NCBI GenBank assembly: GCA_030849065.1
Contig: JASAON010001657.1
Location: forward strand, 1-64,000
Origin: Jaenimonas drosophilae
Lineage: Eukaryota; Euglenozoa; Kinetoplastea; Trypanosomatida; Trypanosomatidae
Direction: 5' to 3'
Length of the DNA: 64,000 nucleotides
Both the position numbers and the translations under genes were made by a program. A model generated the notes under the pieces. The model saw only the letters and a program-made list of their open reading frames with translations. It made no database searches and had not been told where the DNA came from. Shown piece by piece: positions 48,296 through 57,375 of this stretch; the stretch's first letter is position 1; every line of letters begins with the position of its first letter.

Positions 48296-49121
48296 GATGG
48301 GAGCCATGTGGTCAGTGTTCTCCATCAGATTCACATGAAGAGCGCATACGCGATTTTGAAGTGCATCACCATGACCTACTTCCTATATATCCAGTTCGTA
48401 ATTGATGAAGTGAGGCAGCATTGATGGAGTAGCGTGGATGCCAAGGTGTCGGGTGTGCAAACGGTGCTCCCCCCCTGCCGCCACACTGACGTTTTCACTC
48501 TTCCTCTCCCAGCGCTTGTGCTCATTTCATCTCCGGCCCTAAATCCGTCTTGTTTTTGTGTTAGGTTTTGTGGGGCCGTGACGCAAGACGGTCGACGAGT
48601 GTCCCTGACGACGCTGCTTCACCGCCAATGTTTCACGGCTCTCATGGAGATCTTCTGAATATCAATCCAAACAAGGGCCCCGCGAGTGGGGGAGCTGTGA
48701 GGCTCAATGTGCGGCTTCTCCTGACATCTGCTGATTCACCGTCAAGTTACTATCATGTCGTTGCTTCTGCTTCTTTTTACTGCTTCCGGTAGTTGGATTT
48801 GGGATCGCTGAGGCTGCACCTTCATACGACATTCGTGGAGTGCGCACTTCATCCTCAACATCCCCACCACACGCAGAGTGCCCTTGGGTGTTTGCGCGAG
48901 TGGAACCATCATCATATCTGACGGTGCGACGTAATTCATATCGCATCATCATCATCATCATCACACACACACACGTACACCACAGAGTTGGTTGCAGAGG
49001 CAGCCAATCATAGATAAACTTCACTCTCTGAATTCAAGAAAGAAAGCTGACAGCAAGCTGTAGCTGATTTTCTGCAACACAGAAGACACAAAAAAGTCTT
49101 CCACCGTCAATTGTCGCCCTG
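48296..49121. other. Spacer with a CAT/CA microsatellite
   Basis: No supported gene. A microsatellite lies at 48944-48974. Confidence 0.55.
48944..48974. repeat. (CAT)6 followed by (CA)n microsatellite
   Basis: Six CAT units (48944-48961) run directly into CA repeats (48962-48974). It lies in the POLIC upstream region and is likely to vary in length between strains. Confidence 0.9.
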
Positions 49122-52100
49122 ATGATGCGATCATCATATCGGTTGTGCAGCGTCACTGCCACTCGTCATTCAGTAGGATGCCGAGGAGCCACAACTAGGC
49201 TCTTGGCTATGGCCACGCTGACTGCCATGTCAGCCCCCCTCTGCGGCTCGTCGAGCTTGCAACCCTGTCGAAGCTTTGCCACCACCGCTCGGTGCCATCA
49301 AGCCAAGACACCCATCACTCGCTCCTCACCAAAGATCACAAAGCTCGTGAAGAAGCGACGTTTATCATCTCCTTCTATTCCGCCCAAGACCACCAAGGTC
49401 ACCCCGCGGACGATGTCCAAGCGCTCCTCCTTTATGAGCAAAATGCGCCAGCGTGATCCGTCCCCAGAGAATGGCACTGCCACCATGCAGAAGCCTGTAG
49501 TTCCGGCAACAGTGGCAGCGGCGGAGCAGTCCGGAATGGTGGATGACGTTGGCGCGGCGGATGCACAGTTGGCGGAGCAGGACGCCATGCATGCCGATGT
49601 GGACGATGACGACTGCCCGGAGCTCGCACCGAGCACCTCCCCCGATGTTGGTGAGGCAGAGGCAGAGGAGCTCGCGGGGGAGATCCACGAGGTGGCCGAC
49701 GTGGCAACAGACATTGGGGAAGAAGCCACGGCTGAAACGGCGGCGGTTGAGACGCGCTCTCAACATGTTCCTTCGATCGGATCCATTCTGGATATGGAAA
49801 GCCCCCTTAATCTGCGTCTAGCGACCCTCACGAGGCAGCATGGCAAATCCTTTCGCGCCATTGCTGTGTACCTCCCCATGACCCGCACCAACATGAACTT
49901 CAAAATCACTTTTGAGGACATCGCGAGTCAGGCACGCTTGGTCTGCCACCTAGATGAGGTAAAGACCATGTACTTTGAGTGGATTGCCCAGTTTCGCTCC
50001 TGCTATGTAGCCCTGTTCGTCCCAACACTTCAGCACACGAATGCAACGCTGCTCCAGAATGCCATTCTCACCGCCAAGCCGTCTCGTCCGCCACCACCCT
50101 CCGGCAGCTACCACCCGCGTCTCAACGATGATCCCGACCACCTCATCTTTTCCTACGCCAAAATGAGGGAGATTGTAGCAAAAAAGAAGAAGGAGGAGAC
50201 CATCAACACGCAGCTGCTCACGGTGACGGTGCTGAATGCTTACGCAGAGGAGTGGAGGAACTTCATTTCTACTCCTATGTCTTGTGTACCACAGTCCTTC
50301 TTTTTGGCCAACTTCAACTTCAGCGGCAAAGACAACGTGCTGCTCAACAAGGAGTTGCTTCACTCTCAGATATCTGTTGCTGCGGATTGTCTCGTGGCAC
50401 AACAGCAGTACCTTAGCGCAACGTCTGGGTCGAACACACAAAGTGCAGCACGCCCCTTTGGTACAGGCAATTGGTCCCTCATCTTTGTTTCTACACCTCC
50501 CCGCACGTCTGCTGGTACGAGTGCCATTCCTCCCATGCAGGATCTTCTCAGCGGCCACTTTGTGGATCCCCTTTCCCTGTCGGAGCGGTCTGCAGTCTAC
50601 ATCATTGGCAGCGGTGATGCGGCGCTCTCTCTTTCGTGCTTTCCCGCCGCTCGCAAAGGACGTGTGGCCTACTCCATCATGCTCCAGGACATTGAGTCTC
50701 AGCTTAATATGCAGCGCCCGCACCGTGATAGCTTGACCATGATTCTTGCAAAGGCAGTGGAAGGCTTCTCACGCTTGACGTGGATGGGTCTCATGAAGGC
50801 AGAGACGCAAGAGAGGCGGAAGCCACATCCGGTACATGCCTTCTACCGTCTTGAGCGGCGTGGAGTTCAGCGTGAGGTCATCCCGAGCTTCCTTGACGGC
50901 GTCTTCGCCCCGAATCCAAGTCAACCTGTGCTACGGAGCACAACCGCACCTCCCAGCGGAGGCTCCGGAAACCGGCCCCACCACAACCGTGGAGGATCCT
51001 CCATTCAGTCCCTTCGCCACCTGGAAGAGTACGTGAACGGCATCTTTTGCAATGCGGACCGACTTGCCCAGGAGACAAATCTGCGGGACTCTATTGTGAA
51101 GGGTCAAGTCTTCTTTGTGCACATTCAAACCGCCGGCATTACGGCTGCACGTCGAGCTGACAATCCATTTTCTGCGCGCAATGGAATCATCTTTGCCATG
51201 ACCCAGCATTGGTCCTCCATGGGCTTGATGAATCCACCCACAGTTACCCAGCTAAAGTCCACACACAAGCCCTCAGGGGAGGTGGATCGTTTTGTTGAGG
51301 TTGACGAAGTCATCCCCAGTACATTGCCAACGGGCCCACCGGATGCTCCAAATCCACGTGATCGTGCCTGCTCCGCGGTCTTGGTTGCCTGGGACGCCAA
51401 GCGGGTTCTGCTGCATCTTCACAAGAGCACCCGACTTCAGCAATTCCTGAGGAACGGTGGACGTGTGTGGTGTGCGCAGTACGCTCAGTACCTCCTCAAG
51501 GGCTTCAGTCCCAACAACTTGGCTACCATGGAGCGTACGCTCGTTCAGTACCATGATGGTCCCTTGAAGTCAGCGATGCAGCCACTTGCCAAACTCAAGC
51601 TGATCTTTTCCACGCAGGTGGACATCTCCGTCAACACACGGCAGCTCACTTCTCTGGTTCACCGCATGGATGGCCTCCTTGCCTCGGCCGAGATGGAGAT
51701 GAACGGACTGCAAGTGGTGCCACAAAAGGAGGTGAACGCCTTCGCGGAGAAACTTCGCCTGGATCACGAGCGTCTGGAGAAGGTGCTGCAGGAGAAGATT
51801 ATGGACTTCACCGCTGACATGGATGGTGAGGTGCGCAAGCGCATCAACTTTCGCTCCCCACAGGACATCAGCAGCATCATTTATGGAGGTGCGGTGTGCC
51901 GTCATCTGAGCTCACGCTTTGTGCCGGTGCGGCCGATGCGGCTACCCATCACGAGCTTCTTCCCACACGCCGTGGCACAGGCGACGGGTACCCCGCTTCC
52001 CGCCGATTATCTCAAGCCTACCGCACTCCTGGCAGCAGGACCTCAAGGAGGGAGTGCCGGTGTGGTTGACATTCGCCCAGCAGACGTTGAGCGTGCGGTG

Positions 52101-54056
52101 CGCACACTGCAGGCGCAATGCCGGCATGTGACCATGGATCAGCTGCTGGCATCAACCGCCATTGTGGTACTGATTGCCAGATCCAAGCTCGGGGAGTTTT
52201 TGGAGCAGTTTTCACTCTACTGCCCCACCTCCACAGACGCCAAGGCGAAGGAGCTGAACTTCCGTGTGGCAATTGACGATGTACTTCCAGTGGCAGACAA
52301 GGCAGATATCGTGACGGTCACCCAGCTGAAGGAGCTGATCCGCAACTACCCTCCCCTGCTTGCTCTACGCAAGAACAACGCAGCCACTGCTGGTGACAAG
52401 AGGGGTGTCGGCCGGACTCCTGACCTGCGCAACCTCCTCATTCTGACCAACTGCGTTCACGATCGACTAGAGCCACTGGTGGACACTGGCATCATCTCTG
52501 CTCTGGAGGAGACTGTGCTGGGTGCCAAGCCTACTCCCCCGTCCTCATTGGTGGAGCGGGTGTGCTTCGCAGAGGTGAAGAACGCCCTTCCCCCAACCCC
52601 TGGGTCTGGGGACTCCTTTGAGACGGACTTTGATCTCCTCACCAACACGGACAGCGTAGGCTTTAGCGCGCGCTCCACGTGGGAGGCACATGCGAAGGAC
52701 ATCATTTCCCACCAGGGATTGGAGGGGGCGATTCAGGCCATGTGCAAGCACTCGGCCTCACTCCTGGGCACCCCGCGGGATGTCTTCCGCAGCACTCATC
52801 CCATCCCAAGCACCTCACCCCAGGGCATTCATGGTCAAGAGCAGGCATCAACATCGGGTATGCTGTGGCAGGTGACCCCGCCGCACCTGCACTCCCTCTT
52901 GAAACGATTCCTGAAGGGACGTGCGGCCAGTTCTGGCGCCGAGGCGATGGAGCGGGTGACAGTGCTGCTCTCACCCCACAAGGGCATCGACCTGAGCTTC
53001 TTTTCATCTCTCCAGCAGCTCCGCTTTACAGAGAAGAAGCTTCAGCTCTTTGAAGAAGGATGTCTCTTCCGTGCTGTCCTACCGGAGTGTAATGATCGAG
53101 TACATGGAGAACTCTGCCACTGCGTCACCGCCACCGGCCGCCTCTCCTCTCAGTCCCCCAATCTGCAGAACATCCCAAAGGAGGAGGACCTGCGCCGCCT
53201 CCTCGTCTCCCGATTTGGCCCTGCAGGCCGCATGGTGGAGGCGGACTACAGTCAGTTGGAGGTTGTTGTGCTCGCCGCCCTTAGCCGTGATGCGAAGATG
53301 ATCGAAGAAATTAAGGACAAGGTGGACTTCCACTGCATGCGCGTGTCTCTGATGCGGAAGGAGCCCTACGCGGATGTGGTGCGCAAGGCGAAGGTTCTCA
53401 AGGACCCCGAGTACATTCAGCTCCGTCAGCAGGCGAAGGTCTTCTCCTTCCAACGCCAATACGGTGCGGGTGTGATGACCATCGCAACCACCACTGGACT
53501 GAGCGAGCAGGAGGTGGAGAGCCTCATTGCGGCAGAGGAGCAGCACTACAAGGAGTTGGGCCAGTACTACACTCTCGTGTCAGACTGCGTAGAGGCTGGG
53601 GCTGATCGGCTCCTTCGTTTGCGCAGCAACGATGCTTCTCAGTGGCCTGCCAGCTTGCGCCGTGTTGTGATGCTGACGGAGCCACTGCACTACTTTGTTG
53701 CCCCCACGGGCAGCAAATTCGACTTTGGAAAGGACAGGAAGAGCATCCCTCGTCTCAAGAACTACCCCGTTCAAGGGTTGGCTGGGGAGATTGTGCAGGT
53801 CATGTGCGGAAAGGTGCTTCGTGAGTTCTACCGAAAGCGGAACTACAACAACCGTGCATTTCTCGTGAATACCGTCCATGATTGTGTGTGGGTCGACGCC
53901 CATGCATCTGTAGCAGATGAGGTGAAGGCGGATCTTCATCGTATTCTTCGAGAAACACAGCAGGTTATTGGTGGCCTCTGGCCAGAGATGAAGCTAGATG
54001 TTCCCTTCAATGCAGAGGTCCACGTTGGCAAGTCATTGGGTGACATGTCTTCGTAG
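49122..54056 (+). CDS. POLIC: Mitochondrial family-A DNA polymerase, POLIC-like
   Basis: 1644 residues, almost the length of T. brucei POLIC, one of several Pol I-like enzymes that copy kinetoplast DNA. The first 60 residues are rich in Arg, Ser, Thr and Ala (mitochondrial presequence). The polymerase domain is at the C-terminus: TGRLSSQSPNLQNIP (1337-1351), motif A DYSQLE (near 1375), motif B with KVFSFQRQYG (near 1432-1441) and motif C VHDCVW (near 1585), all intact. Upstream, residues 664-795 look like a dead 3'-5' exonuclease: HIQTAG replaces DxETxG, and WDAKRVLLHL and RVWCAQYAQYLL lack the expected acidic residues. The region 60-660 has no family I recognise and includes acidic and Ala-rich stretches (about 140-215). 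POLIC rather than POLID is favoured by length and by recalled synteny with RET1 and glutathione synthetase. Confidence 0.88.
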   Translation: MMRSSYRLCSVTATRHSVGCRGATTRLLAMATLTAMSAPLCGSSSLQPCRSFATTARCHQAKTPITRSSPKITKLVKKRRLSSPSIPPKTTKVTPRTMSKRSSFMSKMRQRDPSPENGTATMQKPVVPATVAAAEQSGMVDDVGAADAQLAEQDAMHADVDDDDCPELAPSTSPDVGEAEAEELAGEIHEVADVATDIGEEATAETAAVETRSQHVPSIGSILDMESPLNLRLATLTRQHGKSFRAIAVYLPMTRTNMNFKITFEDIASQARLVCHLDEVKTMYFEWIAQFRSCYVALFVPTLQHTNATLLQNAILTAKPSRPPPPSGSYHPRLNDDPDHLIFSYAKMREIVAKKKKEETINTQLLTVTVLNAYAEEWRNFISTPMSCVPQSFFLANFNFSGKDNVLLNKELLHSQISVAADCLVAQQQYLSATSGSNTQSAARPFGTGNWSLIFVSTPPRTSAGTSAIPPMQDLLSGHFVDPLSLSERSAVYIIGSGDAALSLSCFPAARKGRVAYSIMLQDIESQLNMQRPHRDSLTMILAKAVEGFSRLTWMGLMKAETQERRKPHPVHAFYRLERRGVQREVIPSFLDGVFAPNPSQPVLRSTTAPPSGGSGNRPHHNRGGSSIQSLRHLEEYVNGIFCNADRLAQETNLRDSIVKGQVFFVHIQTAGITAARRADNPFSARNGIIFAMTQHWSSMGLMNPPTVTQLKSTHKPSGEVDRFVEVDEVIPSTLPTGPPDAPNPRDRACSAVLVAWDAKRVLLHLHKSTRLQQFLRNGGRVWCAQYAQYLLKGFSPNNLATMERTLVQYHDGPLKSAMQPLAKLKLIFSTQVDISVNTRQLTSLVHRMDGLLASAEMEMNGLQVVPQKEVNAFAEKLRLDHERLEKVLQEKIMDFTADMDGEVRKRINFRSPQDISSIIYGGAVCRHLSSRFVPVRPMRLPITSFFPHAVAQATGTPLPADYLKPTALLAAGPQGGSAGVVDIRPADVERAVRTLQAQCRHVTMDQLLASTAIVVLIARSKLGEFLEQFSLYCPTSTDAKAKELNFRVAIDDVLPVADKADIVTVTQLKELIRNYPPLLALRKNNAATAGDKRGVGRTPDLRNLLILTNCVHDRLEPLVDTGIISALEETVLGAKPTPPSSLVERVCFAEVKNALPPTPGSGDSFETDFDLLTNTDSVGFSARSTWEAHAKDIISHQGLEGAIQAMCKHSASLLGTPRDVFRSTHPIPSTSPQGIHGQEQASTSGMLWQVTPPHLHSLLKRFLKGRAASSGAEAMERVTVLLSPHKGIDLSFFSSLQQLRFTEKKLQLFEEGCLFRAVLPECNDRVHGELCHCVTATGRLSSQSPNLQNIPKEEDLRRLLVSRFGPAGRMVEADYSQLEVVVLAALSRDAKMIEEIKDKVDFHCMRVSLMRKEPYADVVRKAKVLKDPEYIQLRQQAKVFSFQRQYGAGVMTIATTTGLSEQEVESLIAAEEQHYKELGQYYTLVSDCVEAGADRLLRLRSNDASQWPASLRRVVMLTEPLHYFVAPTGSKFDFGKDRKSIPRLKNYPVQGLAGEIVQVMCGKVLREFYRKRNYNNRAFLVNTVHDCVWVDAHASVADEVKADLHRILRETQQVIGGLWPEMKLDVPFNAEVHVGKSLGDMSS

Positions 54057-54360
54057 GAAGTGCCCAGGGCTTATTGTGGATGGAGTACCATGTGCCGCGC
54101 CACAAAGCAATAGGGGTTCTACCCACATGCACCAGATGGTGATGTTGGGAGGATGGAAAATGAATCATAGATGTTGTCCAGCATCGCTGGTGTTGTTCGC
54201 CTCTCGCAGAGGAAGGCGCTTTATAAATATTTGGCTGCGTGATTCATTCACGAACAACAGTCAAGCTACAACGTTCATCTGTGCTGTGAGGAGTGTCACT
54301 GACTTTCATGTGTACCACAAGAAGGGCTGCATGGTGTGCTGTTTCCGTAATGTGTGCTGT

Positions 54361-54390
54361 CTTTCTTCCTTTTCACCACGAACTCTTCAG
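54361..54390 (+). promoter_or_regulatory. Predicted trans-splice acceptor of glutathione synthetase
   Basis: A C/T-rich tract ends CTCTTCAG, with AG at 54389-54390, 43 bases before the ATG at 54433. It shows that the frame's long upstream extension, which overlaps the POLIC end, is not part of the protein. Confidence 0.6.
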
Positions 54391-54432
54391 GTTGCTCTTA
54401 CCTCTATTGCTATACTCTATCGGAGGCTCACA

Positions 54433-56085
54433 ATGACTAGCGCCAACGGAATCTCCAGCATGGAACGCGCACGTGTGCTTCCTTCACCTGAAGAACTAGT
54501 GGCCAAGTGCTTTGAGTTGGGTCTCATTATGCAGCGTGGTGGTCCTGAAAAAAGCATCACACACCCCGCCATGACCCTTCAAGGAACAACCATCCAGAAG
54601 TCTGTGCTTGACACGCTGTACCAACGTCAAGTCCTGTGGAACGAGGCTGTGGACAACACGTCTCGCAACTTTGAATTTGTGGCTGCAACGCTGCGACAGA
54701 CCGCCATCAGTGATGCCTCCTTCACCGGCCGCTTTTTGGAGATGCTGGAAAAGATCTACCAGCAACCCCCGCCGGCGGAGTTTCTGGCTGGGCGTGCGTG
54801 GAATGAGCCCATGTACCAGCCTACGATGCTGGGCATCTTCCGAACGGACTACATGTTTGACCCCACCAGCCCCGCCGCAGGAAGCCCTGACTCTCCAGAT
54901 CTCTCCGCACGTTGGAAGAATGTGGAGATCAACACCATCTCCGTCTCCTTCGCCGGACTCTCTCCGCTGGTGACTCAGTTTCATGAGTATCTCCATGCCT
55001 ATTGCCAGTCATCTCAGGCTCACGGTGATGCCACCAAATCCAACTTGGTCCACAGCAGCTCTGGCGAGGACGTTCCTCAGAGCTTGGCTATGGCAGTGAC
55101 GTTGTGGAATGATGAGGTACGATCCAACCTCGTGTGCCCTGGGGTGAATGTGGCGCAGCTTCAGCCCGTTGTCCTAACCGTTGTCCAAGAGGGGGAGCGG
55201 AATACGGGGGATCAGTACAAGCTGCTCTTTCATTTGCTGCAGCAGCACGGAGTGCGCAGCCTTCGCCGAACCTTGACGGAAGTCTTCTCCGACATGGTAC
55301 TTCACCCCACAACCAGCGCGTCCACTGGTTCTCCTCTTCCCCCACTAGCTGTGCTGGACGGACGCTATGCCGTGGCGGTGGTGTACTTCCGATCGACCTA
55401 CACACCGAATGACTTCCCCACCGAGGCAACGTGGACGGCACGCTACCGCCTCGAGTGCAGCAACGCCATCAAGTGTCCAAGTCTGCCCTATCATCTACTT
55501 ACGTGGAAGAAGCTACAGCAGCGCCTTGCAGATATCGATGGGGTGTTGGCACCGGTGGCCCTTGGCGGAGACCGTGAAAAGGCCGCATCGCTCGGACGGC
55601 ACTTTATGCAGCTCTACTCACTTAACCGGGCGGAGTACGCCATTGGAGGTGGTTCTCACGATGGAGATCCTGAAACATGGATTCAAGCCGCCATTGCTGA
55701 CCCACGCCGCTACGTACTCAAGCCGCAGCTCGAAGGCGGAGGCAACCTCATTGCTGGGGAAGCCATGCGAACACTTCTCCGGGACACCACTATGGAGAGC
55801 AACCCCACCCTCTTCTCACGCATTCGAAAGGAGTATATTTTGATGGAGAAGATTCACTACGAGGTGAAGAGTGGTGCCGTGCTTCGAGCAGGTGAGATTC
55901 TGTCACTTGACTCCAACCTCTGCTCCGAGCTGGGCATCTTTGGTGTTGTCCTGTCTCGTGGGAAGGGTGATGTCCGCATGAATCGCAGTGCTGGATACAT
56001 TGTGCGATCCAAACCCGCTGATGTGGAGGATGGGGGTGTGATGGCAGGGGTGGCATGCCTGGATAGCCTCGTCTTGGGTGACTAG
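54433..56085 (+). CDS. GSS: Glutathione synthetase (eukaryotic type)
   Basis: 550 residues. It joins gamma-glutamylcysteine and glycine using ATP; in kinetoplastids the glutathione made is built into trypanothione. Eukaryotic GSS signatures are clear: VEINTISVSFAGL (about 164-176), DGRYAVAVVYFRSTYTP (about 309-325), then ECSNAIKCPSLPYHL and KKLQQRLAD. The Gly-rich ATP/substrate loop is YVLKPQLEGGGNLIAGE (near 426-442), where many homologues have KPQREGGGNN. The length exceeds the animal enzyme (about 475), as a few inserted stretches are present, such as the one around 280-300. It follows POLIC by 376 bases. Confidence 0.93.
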   Translation: MTSANGISSMERARVLPSPEELVAKCFELGLIMQRGGPEKSITHPAMTLQGTTIQKSVLDTLYQRQVLWNEAVDNTSRNFEFVAATLRQTAISDASFTGRFLEMLEKIYQQPPPAEFLAGRAWNEPMYQPTMLGIFRTDYMFDPTSPAAGSPDSPDLSARWKNVEINTISVSFAGLSPLVTQFHEYLHAYCQSSQAHGDATKSNLVHSSSGEDVPQSLAMAVTLWNDEVRSNLVCPGVNVAQLQPVVLTVVQEGERNTGDQYKLLFHLLQQHGVRSLRRTLTEVFSDMVLHPTTSASTGSPLPPLAVLDGRYAVAVVYFRSTYTPNDFPTEATWTARYRLECSNAIKCPSLPYHLLTWKKLQQRLADIDGVLAPVALGGDREKAASLGRHFMQLYSLNRAEYAIGGGSHDGDPETWIQAAIADPRRYVLKPQLEGGGNLIAGEAMRTLLRDTTMESNPTLFSRIRKEYILMEKIHYEVKSGAVLRAGEILSLDSNLCSELGIFGVVLSRGKGDVRMNRSAGYIVRSKPADVEDGGVMAGVACLDSLVLGD

Positions 56086-56605
56086 CCGATGTATGTGCAT
56101 GAAGTACTACCGAGATGAAGTAGCAGGGATGGAATATGACGGCTACACAAACATGCGTGCTGCTCTACCCATTTATTTCGCTGTGCTCATGCACAACATG
56201 ATTGACGGTTTTTGTATTGTTTCGTTGCGTGAGAAGAGGGAGGGGTTGGAACCACCCATGCTTTCCTCTTCTTAATCCAGTTTGGCGGGCTGCGTCGTCT
56301 CCACATCCCGCAAACATCGCATTCTCAGGGCTTAAGGAAGTGGTTGCTGAATACACGTATTGGTATCAATAAAGATGGGCCTTCGTTGCTACTTGCCTTG
56401 ACGGCGGTTTCCGCCAAAAAAAACAAGAGTTCATTTCGGGCATTACCTGTAGAGGCACTTGCTGCTTCTCATTGTGTAGTTGTGATCATCACTACTACTC
56501 CATCTCTCTTCTTTCAACTCGGACTCTTCTGTACCTTCCAAAGGACCAAATATCGGCCTGTGGCTTTGCGTCATTCTATTCTTCACTACGGACAACCATT
56601 GCGAA
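56086..56605. other. Spacer upstream of the small membrane protein
   Basis: No gene is seen. C/T-rich tracts at about 56505-56540 with AG at 56542-56543 make a plausible acceptor for the small gene that follows. Confidence 0.5.
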
Positions 56606-56803
56606 ATGAACGCCTTCCGTGAGCGCGTTTCCCAGTGGTGGGCGAAGGACAAGACAAACTTCTTCTTTGGCGGTGTAGCTCTCTTTGCCTTCAGCAACGT
56701 GGCTCTGAATGAGATGCGCAAATACGGATTGGTTGGTGCGCCAACGCGGGAGTCACCACATCCTCCGGCATCTCACGAGTTCTCCAAGCGACCTCGCCAG
56801 TAA
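56606..56803 (+). CDS. Small single-span membrane protein
   Basis: 65 residues. One hydrophobic segment (NFFFGGVALFAFSNVAL, about 18-34) lies between an N-terminal amphipathic stretch (MNAFRERVSQWWAKDK) and a basic, Pro-rich tail. This form is common among small subunits of mitochondrial respiratory complexes or ATP synthase, but I recognise no family. The ATG follows a long pyrimidine tract and AG. The frame is preceded and followed by gene-free sequence, so it would be an independent gene. It could still be a chance frame. Confidence 0.5.
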   Translation: MNAFRERVSQWWAKDKTNFFFGGVALFAFSNVALNEMRKYGLVGAPTRESPHPPASHEFSKRPRQ

Positions 56804-57375
56804 AGACGCTACCCCTGACCGGTATCTCGGCGTGGAAGGTTGTTTGGGTTCACAATGATCATGACTTGTCTAGCGCTATCGGTCTTGGTACTTGCCATCA
56901 CCATTCAGCGCAATGCTTGAGATCAATGAATGCTACCTACATCACATGAATATGCAACTTTTTTTTTGGTGGATCACAATTGCTCTCTGCAGCGCTGTTG
57001 TTGAGTGCTACGGAGATTGTGGGCTTCTCTTTGCACACGTGCACACACATGACCCTTACAACTCATATATCTCGTTCTTCCAACAATCGTCACTTTAGGG
57101 TAGCAAGCTACAGCCCCCAGCTTTCTGCTTTGGCGGCTTCTGAGTTTGACTCTTAGGGAGATCTGAGTGTATCCTTTTTTTGGTAACGCGGTATATATCC
57201 GTCCTAGTCGTTGCCTGTCGGTGCGTGTGTGTTCGCGCGCAGCATTTTCTCCATCTCACAGAAGCAGAGAGATATAGTCTGGGGCACTCCGTGATAAACT
57301 GCGAGTGCAGCTCTTCAGATTGATTCCTTAGCATTGGAGTCGCTGAAGGGCCACTGAGCACACCTTTGTTTTGAT
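56804..57375. other. Spacer before the PP2C gene
   Basis: About 570 bases, T- and G-rich, with no gene recognised. Confidence 0.5.

Noticed and set aside
53998..54432. N-terminal extension of glutathione synthetase by 145 residues, overlapping POLIC
   Set aside because: A splice acceptor at 54389-54390 lies inside it and homology begins after the ATG at 54433.
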